Assembly: GCA_017745075.1 (NCBI GenBank)
Contig: JAGIAD010000018.1
Coordinates: 1-36,829 of the forward strand
DNA: 36,829 nt
Origin: Sphingobacteriaceae bacterium
GTDB taxonomy: Bacteria > Bacteroidota > Bacteroidia > Sphingobacteriales > Sphingobacteriaceae
Direction of reading: 5' to 3'
Of the stretch, positions 26,901 through 32,932 are shown one piece after another. The translations under genes and the position numbers were made by a program. Every line of letters starts with the position of its first letter. Within the stretch, counting starts at the first letter, position 1. The notes beneath the pieces were generated by a model. It was not told the origin of the DNA. It worked only from the letters and a program-made list of their open reading frames with translations, and ran no database searches.

Positions 26901-27429
26901 CGCCTTTACTAACATTTAATTGAAATTTACCATCGTTATCTGTAACAGTACCGATGCTTTTATTCTTGACCTTTATGCTGGCACCGGGAATGGGTAGTCC
27001 TTTTTCGTCCAGTACCTTTCCGGTTACCTGGTCAAACACGAATAATGGAACCGCTAAGCGCTCATTCTTTTTTCTTTTAATGATAAAAATATCATCTATT
27101 ATTTCGAAACCCAATGATTTATTTTTTAAAACCTCTTCAAGGGCCTGCTCTAATGTAGCGTCCTTCAAATCGACAGTTACGGTACCCGCATTTTTCAACA
27201 AGGCCGAATTGTAGAATGACTGGTAACCACTCTTGCTCTCTATTTTTTTAATAATTGTTATCAATGGGACATTTTTTTCCGATAGGGTAATTTTTTGGGA
27301 AAAAACCTTTGCAGATACGGATAAACAGGTAACTGTTAATAAAATTATAATCAATTTCATCATCAGGATAATTTTGGATAGGAAAAACTTGCGCATAGGC
27401 GAAATTTTCCTACATAGATTTAATTGCAT
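23971..27429 (-). CDS. SusC/RagA-family TonB-dependent transporter with STN domain (locus 2)
   Basis: Starting at the ATG at 27429 gives 1152 residues beginning MQLNLCRKISPMRKFFLSKI. The frame is open to 27489, but the extra 20 residues lack family character. The signal helix is LIIILLTVTCLSVSAKVFSQ. An STN domain follows (about 48-120), then a carboxypeptidase-like domain (about 133-205, GKVLDEKGLPIPGASIKVKN), the TonB plug (about 215-340, with GQALAGRASGVAALQASGQP) and a long beta-barrel ending in NAGF. The STN domain shows that it signals to an anti-sigma, surely the FecR encoded just upstream. The ECF sigma factor that FecR should hold is not adjacent; the orphan sigma at 4526-5131 is the candidate partner within this window. 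Confidence 0.95.
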   Translation of the reverse strand: MQLNLCRKISPMRKFFLSKIILMMKLIIILLTVTCLSVSAKVFSQKITLSEKNVPLITIIKKIESKSGYQSFYNSALLKNAGTVTVDLKDATLEQALEEVLKNKSLGFEIIDDIFIIKRKKNERLAVPLFVFDQVTGKVLDEKGLPIPGASIKVKNKSIGTVTDNDGKFQLNVSKGDVLLISYVGYAVKEITYTGQKVIEVSLTVVSNQMTDVVVIGYGTVKRKNVTGAISSVKTEDLNTSTSTNIGQALAGRASGVAALQASGQPGAGVTLQIRSNPSFASAGALYVIDGVVVNDNSTEPGSGTRYGSAGVDRSPLNFINPNDIESIDFLKDASATSIYGARAGGGVVLITTKKGKGGKPSLDYSGSHAFQKAFDFYDILSTKEYMVERNKILQEKWMLDNKIAPYYGNVPASSVSPFVPKFTQQQIDNQQEYPSALDAITRKGFTDQHNLSLSGSANEGKTKYFVSGNYLNQQGVLAHSDLKRYNGRLNLEQAIGEKFKVGANVISSNSNANNANVGTGANEYSGMILSAFYYPANLPLKDANGNYIINPDYQNSPNPASFLDITDYTKSSRLLTSGFAEWNILKGLSARANFSYDQSTAKRYSYLPKTFLYGARAGGQATITETNSTSKLMEYVLNYSHNFGETSKITALAGHSYQVSDFDGFSAENDHFATDNFLFNNLGFGTAPRPTVGSYRNPTKIWKSYFARLIYELKDRYILTASIRRDGASNFAENKKYGTFPGISAAWIISEEPFFKEKIALFDQLKLRAGYGSTGNSELQGSAFQYYSPDLDYVFGGVTYPGVVLSQISNPNLTWETQRDINVGLDFGILKNRISGSFDYFNRTVSDLLSYIPLATDFPVKQAAFNSGKTRSKGWDFNLTTKNFISSSNGFTWTSTFNLSHYYDSWVERDPSVLKTLDKFVDPHGPFSGIYGYVSDGIYNGSGAAPSWMPGILPGGIILKDLNGFDAAGNLTGVPDGKITSADKVLLGVNGPRYSFGFSNTFSYRNFDLSIYMYGFIQKKLNSDYSSAFATYAQLGQFGWNVLSIAKDRWSPTNPNAILPTGLPDPYASYAATSDYWLENANFIRCRDITLGYRVDNKLISKQNIIKSLKLSVNVQNPFIITKYRGIDPELQNYLAYPMTKSFTIGVNAGF

Positions 27430-27520
27430 ACTTTTGTACGTTTTGGTTGAAGATTGGTTTATTTCGGGTAGTTCAATTAGCCAAAGCATGCTTGGTTCAA
27501 CGCCAATTGAATCAAGATAG

Positions 27521-27545
27521 ACCAGGCTGACCTGTCAGCGCTGGT
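27521..27545 (-). other. Stem-loop between fecR and susC (locus 2)
   Basis: ACCAGGCTGAC (27521-27531) pairs with GTCAGCGCTGGT (27534-27545), allowing one bulged base and an opened apex, about 92 bp before the susC start. The T-run lies on the plus-strand side (27545-27550), where no gene ends. On the minus strand the trailing sequence is only weakly T-rich. Its position matches the stem-loop at 12251-12275 of locus 1. Confidence 0.55.
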
Positions 27546-27624
27546 TTTTTAATGCTTAACTATGACTAATTTTTGTTTTTGGTTAGTATTTTTTTCTCAT
27601 ATATAATTTGGTTAGGGTTAATAT

Positions 27625-27666
27625 TTGTTTTGGTTTAGTTGTTTTGGTTTAGTTGTTTTAGTTTAT
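27625..27666. repeat. Three-copy 14-bp tandem repeat overlapping the fecR stop
   Basis: TTGTTTTGGTTTAG occurs at 27625-27638 and 27639-27652, and a third copy with two changes lies at 27653-27666. The third copy contains the TAA stop of fecR (27663-27665). Related T/G-rich words occur just outside the array (27570-27615). It may have arisen by slippage; no function is evident. Confidence 0.8.
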
Positions 27667-28841
27667 GACTTTATAGTCAGCGTGTTTCCGTTTAAAGAAA
27701 AGTTAACATTGTTACTTTCCAAAACTCTCAAGACCTTTTTCAGTGATGAACTTCTCTTAATTCTACCATTAAATTCACTTTCGGGTAGGTGTCCGTCATA
27801 CACAATTTTTAGGTCATACCACCGGGCCAGCTGGCGCATTACTTCCTGTAGATTGGAATTGTCAAAAACAAAATAGCCATCTTTCCAGGCCGTGGCTATG
27901 CTAACATCAACAGGAGCAACATCTATCCGGTTATCCTGGTTAGAAAACGAGCCTTGCTCCCCTGGTTTTAATACGGCCTTACCTTTTCCTCCTTTTAATT
28001 CTACAGCCCCTTCAACTAGTGTTGTTTGAATATTTTTCTCATCCTCATACGCCATCACGTTAAAATGGGTACCAAGAACCTTTATTTTCATACTACTGGC
28101 ATTTACAATAAAAGGCATCTTTTTATTTTTTGAAACTTCAAAAAATGCTTCCCCGGTTAATATTACAGTACGTTCATTTCCTTTAAAACTGTTAGGGAAC
28201 TTTAAACTCGACGATGCGTTTAAGTAAACCTTGGTACCGTCAGATAAAACGATATCATATTTACCTCCTTTGGGCGTAGAAATAACATTATATTTAGTTC
28301 GTTCATTATTTGTATCTGTTCCTTTTAAAACAAAGGTAACCTGGCCATCTTTGTTTTTTTGGATACTTATCCCATTATTCTGTGCCAATACGCCCTCACT
28401 GCTATCGTTCAGGCTAATTTCCTTACCGTTTTCTAAAGTCAGTATCGCTTTATTTGATGCAGCAGGTAAGTCGTGGGTATAATACTTTTTAGCGGTAGAA
28501 AGTTCTTTAATATTTTCCCCGCTGGAAAAGTAGGCTACCCAAACTGCACCTATCGCTATTAATAAGCACGCTGCTGCTGATATCCACCATAATGGTAGTG
28601 TTTTTTTAGCATCTTTAGTTGTTAATCTGGCCTGGAGAACGGCATAATTCTTACTCAATCCCTCTTTTACCTCTTCTGAATCTTCAGTATTGGGTGCTTC
28701 CTGTAACAGTTCATTTTCAATCAGCGCCATAAGCGGGGACTTTTCTCCATATTTTTCAAAATGCCTCATCAGTTCAGCCAGCTCCTCCGCAGAACTGTTG
28801 CCTTGTAAGTATTTAACATAAAGTTTTCTTATTTGTCCCAT
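27663..28841 (-). CDS. FecR-family anti-sigma factor, orphan (locus 2)
   Basis: A 392-residue inner-membrane anti-sigma factor. The cytoplasmic N-terminal part is 1-82 (MGQIRKLYVKYLQGNSSAEE), and one membrane helix lies at about 84-105 (WWISAAACLLIAIGAVWVAY). The FecR periplasmic domain lies at about 190-290 (TPKGGKYDIVLSDGTKVYLN), and the DUF4974/STN-like domain at about 320-392 (LARWYDLKIVYDG). It is upstream of a SusC with an STN domain, as expected, but its own upstream neighbour is the divergent DyP peroxidase gene and not an ECF sigma gene. Its promoter region carries a box found again next to the orphan sigma gene at 4526. The stop codon lies inside a tandem repeat. Confidence 0.94.
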   Translation of the reverse strand: MGQIRKLYVKYLQGNSSAEELAELMRHFEKYGEKSPLMALIENELLQEAPNTEDSEEVKEGLSKNYAVLQARLTTKDAKKTLPLWWISAAACLLIAIGAVWVAYFSSGENIKELSTAKKYYTHDLPAASNKAILTLENGKEISLNDSSEGVLAQNNGISIQKNKDGQVTFVLKGTDTNNERTKYNVISTPKGGKYDIVLSDGTKVYLNASSSLKFPNSFKGNERTVILTGEAFFEVSKNKKMPFIVNASSMKIKVLGTHFNVMAYEDEKNIQTTLVEGAVELKGGKGKAVLKPGEQGSFSNQDNRIDVAPVDVSIATAWKDGYFVFDNSNLQEVMRQLARWYDLKIVYDGHLPESEFNGRIKRSSSLKKVLRVLESNNVNFSLNGNTLTIKS

Positions 28842-28859
28842 TTTATGCCACTTTTAATA

Positions 28860-28893
28860 ACTATACGCTTGTGAATGAAAAAGTCTATGCTCG
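28860..28893 (-). promoter_or_regulatory. Candidate ECF-sigma promoter box, copy B
   Basis: On the minus strand, AGCATAGAC (28891-28883) and CGTATAGT (28867-28860) are separated by 15 nt, ending 18 bp before the fecR ATG. The words and spacing are the same as at 4384-4419, and the surrounding 60 bp are also similar. If CGTATAGT is the -10 element, transcription would start about 10 nt before the fecR start codon. Inferred from the repeat only. Confidence 0.48.
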
Positions 28894-29075
28894 ATATTTT
28901 ATTTTTTTTGATTTTGTTAACAACTTAAAAAAACCGGAATAGTGGCAATAAAATTTCTAACCGGTTGCTGCCTGCAGAAAGCGCACACTATGCCGGGTAT
29001 CATCATTTATTCGAAGAAATGTTTACAGTATTGTTCGTTCCTATTTCTTAAATTTGATTAACATAAACCAAACCC

Positions 29076-30029
29076 ATGCCGATTAATTCTTTTTCCAAAC
29101 CACATAGTGCGCAAAACGTTACCGATTATCCGAATAACAATACTTATTTTCTGGTCTGGAACTTCAGGGAAGATGCCGGTCTGCTAAAAATCAAGGCCGT
29201 TTTTCAGCGGCTATGTGCCCTGGTGATTAACCTTAATAATTCGGCATTAGACCGCTTTCCCGATTCAAAGGCGAGCTGTGTAATGGGCATTGGATATGAT
29301 GCCTGGCTGCAGCTTGGCCTGCCCCAGCCCTTGCCTAAAGAACTGAAGCGGTTTGAGCCGGTAAACGGGAGCAAACATACAGCAGTAAGTACCAAAGGCG
29401 ACCTGCATTTCCATATCAGGGCCGATAATAAAAGCCTTGCTTACGACATGGCTTCTACCATTTCTGAGTTTATGGGCCCTGTTGCCGATTGTGTAGTAGA
29501 GGTGCAGGGTTTTCGTTATTGGGATAGCCGCTCTGTTTTAGGTTTTGTAGATGGTACCGAAAATCCGCATGGTGCAGACCGGGATCATTTTGCCATTATT
29601 GGCGGCGAAGACCCCTCCTACCAGGGCGGAAGCTACCTCTTTGTGCAACAATACATCCATAACCTGAGCGCCTGGAAATCGCTTCCGGTAGAAGAGCAGG
29701 AAAAAGTAATTGGCCGCTCTAAAGAGCAGGATATTGAAATGAGCGACGAGCTAAAACCCAAAAACGCGCATATTGCCCTGGCCAACGTTGGCGACGATTT
29801 TAAAGTGGTGAGAGATAATATGCCTTTCGGAAATGTGAGCACCAATGAGATGGGCACCTATTTTATCTGTTATGCCAGCACTTTCAGCACAGTAGAGAAA
29901 ATGCTGAACAATATGTTTATCGGCAACCCGGCAGGAAATTACGACCGTATACTCGATTTTAGTACCGCAAAAACAGGTTCGCTGTTTTTTGCCCCGAGTT
30001 TAGCGCTGCTTGATGAATTTGGAGGTTGA
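29076..30029 (+). CDS. DyP-type haem peroxidase
   Basis: 317 residues, the usual size for the cytoplasmic YfeX-like (P-class) DyP peroxidases, which use hydrogen peroxide to oxidise dyes and other small molecules through haem b. The family GxxDG motif is present as GFVDGTENP with the catalytic Asp159. The proximal haem ligand is His232 (KNAHIALANVGD), and the distal Arg is Arg246 (VVRDNMPFG). There is no signal peptide or Tat motif, so it acts in the cytoplasm unless packed in an encapsulin, and no encapsulin gene is nearby. It is divergent from the fecR of locus 2. A TAAATTTG word at 29049-29056 fits the phylum -7 box, but its -33 partner is poor. Codon use looks somewhat more GC-rich than in the neighbours. 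Confidence 0.94.
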   Translation: MPINSFSKPHSAQNVTDYPNNNTYFLVWNFREDAGLLKIKAVFQRLCALVINLNNSALDRFPDSKASCVMGIGYDAWLQLGLPQPLPKELKRFEPVNGSKHTAVSTKGDLHFHIRADNKSLAYDMASTISEFMGPVADCVVEVQGFRYWDSRSVLGFVDGTENPHGADRDHFAIIGGEDPSYQGGSYLFVQQYIHNLSAWKSLPVEEQEKVIGRSKEQDIEMSDELKPKNAHIALANVGDDFKVVRDNMPFGNVSTNEMGTYFICYASTFSTVEKMLNNMFIGNPAGNYDRILDFSTAKTGSLFFAPSLALLDEFGG

Positions 30030-30147
30030 TATTAATACCAGCCAGGCAAAGCTTTGTAAATACTAAGTGGAAAAAGATTGATCATGGCTTTCGGCGATTT
30101 AATACCTGTTCCATTGGTTATCACATTAAGGTTTTCAGAAAGAACTG

Positions 30148-30672
30148 CTATCGCAATGTGAAAACATTAAAATCGGGATTTTCTTTATTGGTTTCTGGTG
30201 ATGGAAGGAAATTAACTTTCTTCAATAGTTTAATTGAATGGTCGTTTTCCTGATGGGTAAAGGCCACTATTTTTTGAAATTTTAATATCTGAAAAGAATA
30301 GGCAATAACTTGCTTGATGGCTTCAATCATGATTCCCTGATTTTGGAATTTTGGCATAAGCTCGTAGCCAATTTCGCAACTATTTTTTTCATCCGAAAAG
30401 TCAAAAAGGCAAATTGTCCCTACAAATGTTTTTGTTTTCGTCAGGGTAATTGCCCAATAAACGGAATTGTTTTTTTGAATATTATCGTTAACCTTGTTGA
30501 TAAAGTTTGTTGCGTCTTCAATTGTCTTGCTTGGCTCTCTGACAAGATATTTGTTTATTTCCGGATCAGAACGCAAAGCAAAAATATCATGCCGGTCATC
30601 AGCTGACAACTGTCTAAGTGTGAGCCTTTCAGTTGTTAAAATTGGGAAAGGCCTAAAATTTCTTTTTATCAT
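30148..30672 (-). CDS. GNAT-family (RimJ/RimL-like) N-acetyltransferase
   Basis: 174 residues. The start ILTTERLTLRQLSADDRHDI is the classical opening of RimJ/RimL-type GNAT enzymes that acetylate protein N-termini or small amines. The acetyl-CoA-binding loop is at about 110-125 (KFQNQGIMIEAIKQVI), and the C-terminal HQENDHSIKLLKKVNFLP fits the family. The substrate is unknown. It is convergent with the DyP gene and divergent from the quinone-oxidoreductase-like gene, so it is its own transcription unit. Confidence 0.92.
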   Translation of the reverse strand: MIKRNFRPFPILTTERLTLRQLSADDRHDIFALRSDPEINKYLVREPSKTIEDATNFINKVNDNIQKNNSVYWAITLTKTKTFVGTICLFDFSDEKNSCEIGYELMPKFQNQGIMIEAIKQVIAYSFQILKFQKIVAFTHQENDHSIKLLKKVNFLPSPETNKENPDFNVFTLR

Positions 30673-30894
30673 TCGGTTTGCTACTTTTCAGGTTGTTGGC
30701 ATCACCAACTCACCGCTCACTCAAATATAGATGAAAGTATGAGATTAATAAACTTATAACCCTGTTATTTACTTTTGAAACTGCTAAAAGGTAGTAGGAA
30801 TCGTGCCAAAATTTATTTCTGCGTACTGTGCCAGAACCGCGCTGACAGCCATGGTTGGCGCTCACAAAAATCACTTTATACTGACAAACTGCAA

Positions 30895-30924
30895 TTGGCT
30901 TAGCAGAAATAAGAATTAGATTTG
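30895..30924 (+). promoter_or_regulatory. Bacteroidota-type promoter very close to the start codon
   Basis: TTG at 30895-30897, a 19-nt spacer, then TAGATTTG (30917-30924), a full match to TAnnTTTG with the expected spacing. The ATG of the oxidoreductase is at 30929, so the transcript would have almost no leader or none. Predicted from sequence alone. Confidence 0.5.
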
Positions 30925-30928
30925 TTTT

Positions 30929-31861
30929 ATGAAAGCAATTCTCCTGCATAAATTTGGTCAACCTGAAGAGCTACAGTTTAGTGAGATAGAGAAACCCGTT
31001 ATTAATAATGATCAGGTATTGATTAAGGTAATTGCTGCAGGTATCAATCCTGTTGATGCAAAAATCAGATCCGGATTACATAGGTCATGTAAAAATTTAC
31101 AGCTACCAGCTATTTTAGGAAAAGATGTAAGCGGTATAATTGAACAGGTAGGCAGTAACGTTTCGGAATTAAAAATTGGTGATGAAATTTTTGGATCCGT
31201 AAATGGCAGCTACGCAGAATATACAAAAGCAAGCCTTGAGGCTATAGTCAAAAAACCAGCTCATATTTCATTCTATGAGGCAGCTGCTATTCCTACTGCC
31301 GGATTAACGGCTTACCAGGCTGTTCATGATCAGTTACAGATTAAAGAGGGACAAAAAGTATTAATACAGTCTGCTGCCGGAGGCGTTGGTCACCTGGCTG
31401 TACAATTTGCTAAATTTGCCGGTGCTTATGTTTATGGAACGGCATCGGCTAAAAATGCAGCTTTCCTTTCGGAACTGGGCGTTGATGAAATCATCAATTA
31501 TAAAGAACAGAAATTTGAAGAAATTGCTACTGAAATTGATGCAGTGATGGATACCATGGGAGGAGAAATACTTTACCGCTCCATCAAAATTGTTAAACCA
31601 GGTGGTAAAGTTGTATGCCTGCCTTCATCAACCAAAGATGATCCAACTGCCTTAAGAATGGCTGAAGAACGGAATATTGAATTAATATGGCCAATGATGC
31701 AGCCCAGCAAAGAACAATTGCAGTTATTTGCCACCTTGCTTGAAAAAGAAAATTTAAGGGTTAAAGTAGAAAAAGTTTTTTCATTAAACGATATTGTTAG
31801 TGCCCACAAGACTATTGAGTCACATCATGTTAGTGGAAAAATTGTTACCAAAATATCCTGA
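30929..31861 (+). CDS. NADPH-dependent quinone-oxidoreductase-like MDR protein
   Basis: 310 residues of the medium-chain dehydrogenase/reductase superfamily, zinc-free quinone-oxidoreductase branch. The GroES-like N-terminal domain lies at about 1-120 (VLIKVIAAGINPVDAKIRSG; GKDVSGIIEQVGSNVSELKI). The Rossmann domain carries the cofactor loop IQSAAGGVGHLAVQFAKFAG at about 147-166. No structural or catalytic zinc Cys cluster is seen. Likely substrates are quinones or enones; the exact one is unknown. A well-matched promoter lies immediately upstream, implying a very short leader. A perfect 8-bp inverted repeat (31892-31910) after its stop may serve as an AT-rich terminator while also lying inside the convergent small ORF. 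Confidence 0.92.
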   Translation: MKAILLHKFGQPEELQFSEIEKPVINNDQVLIKVIAAGINPVDAKIRSGLHRSCKNLQLPAILGKDVSGIIEQVGSNVSELKIGDEIFGSVNGSYAEYTKASLEAIVKKPAHISFYEAAAIPTAGLTAYQAVHDQLQIKEGQKVLIQSAAGGVGHLAVQFAKFAGAYVYGTASAKNAAFLSELGVDEIINYKEQKFEEIATEIDAVMDTMGGEILYRSIKIVKPGGKVVCLPSSTKDDPTALRMAEERNIELIWPMMQPSKEQLQLFATLLEKENLRVKVEKVFSLNDIVSAHKTIESHHVSGKIVTKIS

Positions 31862-31881
31862 GGGTATTTCGACCTGGCGTA

Positions 31882-32031
31882 TTATAACGCATTAATAACC
31901 TTGTTATTAAAGCCTTCCTGAAAAAGCTGAGCCAGCATCTCTGTTTTAGAAATGGAAAGCTGATAAGCTTCGCTGTTAGCTGTTGTTCCTTTTTCGTTTA
32001 AAATACGCGCTATGGTTTCTTTTATATTCAT
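31882..32031 (-). CDS. Small 49-residue hypothetical protein
   Basis: A short frame from the ATG at 32031 to the TAA at 31882-31884. The product begins MNIKETIARILNEKGTTANS and ends in FNNKVINAL. It is a plausible small soluble helical protein: amphipathic pattern, no signal peptide, no odd codons. An A-rich AAAAAAG stretch precedes the ATG. The codon composition and lack of interruption favour coding, but no family was recognised. It faces the oxidoreductase gene with a 20-bp gap between the stops, and precedes nothing on its own strand until the GNAT gene. Confidence 0.5.
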   Translation of the reverse strand: MNIKETIARILNEKGTTANSEAYQLSISKTEMLAQLFQEGFNNKVINAL

Positions 32032-32094
32032 CTTTTTTATCCAGGTGGATCTTTAATGTAGGTGCTATAAACAACTAAGCGAAATGCCCGCCTT

Positions 32095-32295
32095 TTAATA
32101 TTTCCTCATGGTATCTTCAGGGTTCGGTTTTGGTTTAGCGGAAGAATCTGCTTTATTTTTCTTCGCTGTATCGCCATAATCTTTTTGGTAAGGACCTTTT
32201 GCCCTTTCTGACGGATTAGTGCAGGCTGCAGATACAGCTATTATAAGGAACGTTAAGTAAATCAGTGCCGGGTGTATTGTTCTCATCGTTATCAT
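32095..32295 (-). CDS. Small lipoprotein
   Basis: 66 residues (or 63 if Met4 is used). A hydrophobic signal segment ends with a good lipobox VSAAC at Cys25. The mature part of about 40 residues is highly charged and rich in Lys, Asp and Pro (KDYGDTAKKNKADSSAKPKP), a common design for small surface or periplasmic lipoproteins in this phylum. No domain is recognised. It is 63 bp from the 49-residue frame on the same strand, so the two could be co-transcribed. Confidence 0.65.
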   Translation of the reverse strand: MITMRTIHPALIYLTFLIIAVSAACTNPSERAKGPYQKDYGDTAKKNKADSSAKPKPNPEDTMRKY

Positions 32296-32351
32296 GTTTA
32301 ATTAATGCCTGGAACATCATTGCGGTCACGTAAATAAATCCTACCACCAAG

Positions 32352-32550
32352 CTATACGGTTAAAACATCGCTTTTTTCGATAAAGTTTTGCAAAACGGCC
32401 TTATGTTTAAGGATAGCATCGTTAATTCCTATTATTGGCAATTAAAGCCGACTGATCAAACTCTTGTAGAAATAACAAAGCCATACAATTTTTAGCTGTT
32501 GGGCTTTGAATATTATTTGATACAAGCGATACGCTCACACCAGCGTGGGG
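32352..32550 (-). pseudogene. Remnant of a gene end with one frameshift
   Basis: On the minus strand, codons HAGVSVSLVSNNIQSPTAKN continue to ALIANNR, where a single-base shift near 32424-32430 is needed to go on as INDAILKHKAVLQNFIEKSD and stop at 32352-32354. The composition looks like protein, but there is no start, and the upstream side is cut at the end of the putative immunity gene. I do not recognise the family. It may be the 3' end of a gene broken when the Rhs module arrived. Weakly supported. Confidence 0.3.
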
Positions 32551-32551
32551 G

Positions 32552-32932
32552 TTACAGACTATCTAAAAATTTATTCAGTTTGACATTTGTTTTTTTCGAA
32601 ATATCATAATTATCCAAATCGTTCTTGGCAGACAATAGCTTTTTTGGAAGAAGTTTCTCTGCTTTTGGGTTTTTATCAAAAGAAAGTTTATTCAAAAAAG
32701 ACAAATAAATAGAATTCTCAACATTATATTCGACTTTTTCTATATTATCATTTATAAATTGAAAACACTTTTTCACGGTAATTAAATCGTCCCCATCAAT
32801 TGCATTTTGAACAAATTTTTTAAAATAACCTATTTGCAAGCTAATTAGCCCATCGTTGTCTTCGTCTAAAACATCATCTTTAATTTCAGGAAAAACATCA
32901 ACTAAAGTGTTTATAAATTCTTCATTATTCAT
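32552..32932 (-). CDS. Putative immunity protein for the Rhs type-28-like toxin (DUF7674-like)
   Basis: 126 residues, acidic N-terminal half and helical, no signal peptide. It overlaps the stop of the Rhs-toxin gene by 8 bp, the tight coupling usual for toxin-immunity pairs. Segments such as EFINTLVDVFPEIKDD, IGYFKKFVQNAIDGDD and NSIYLSFLNKL recall the small alpha-helical proteins annotated as DUF7674; that family name is from memory and was not searched. The expected role is to bind and block the toxin tip inside the cell. Its base composition is clearly more AT-rich than the Rhs core, as usual for exchanged cassettes. Confidence 0.7.
   Translation of the reverse strand: MNNEEFINTLVDVFPEIKDDVLDEDNDGLISLQIGYFKKFVQNAIDGDDLITVKKCFQFINDNIEKVEYNVENSIYLSFLNKLSFDKNPKAEKLLPKKLLSAKNDLDNYDISKKTNVKLNKFLDSL

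Noticed and set aside
30026..30253. Plus-strand frame overlapping the DyP stop and running antisense through the GNAT 3' end
   Set aside because: Antisense to a clear acetyltransferase gene, no family character.
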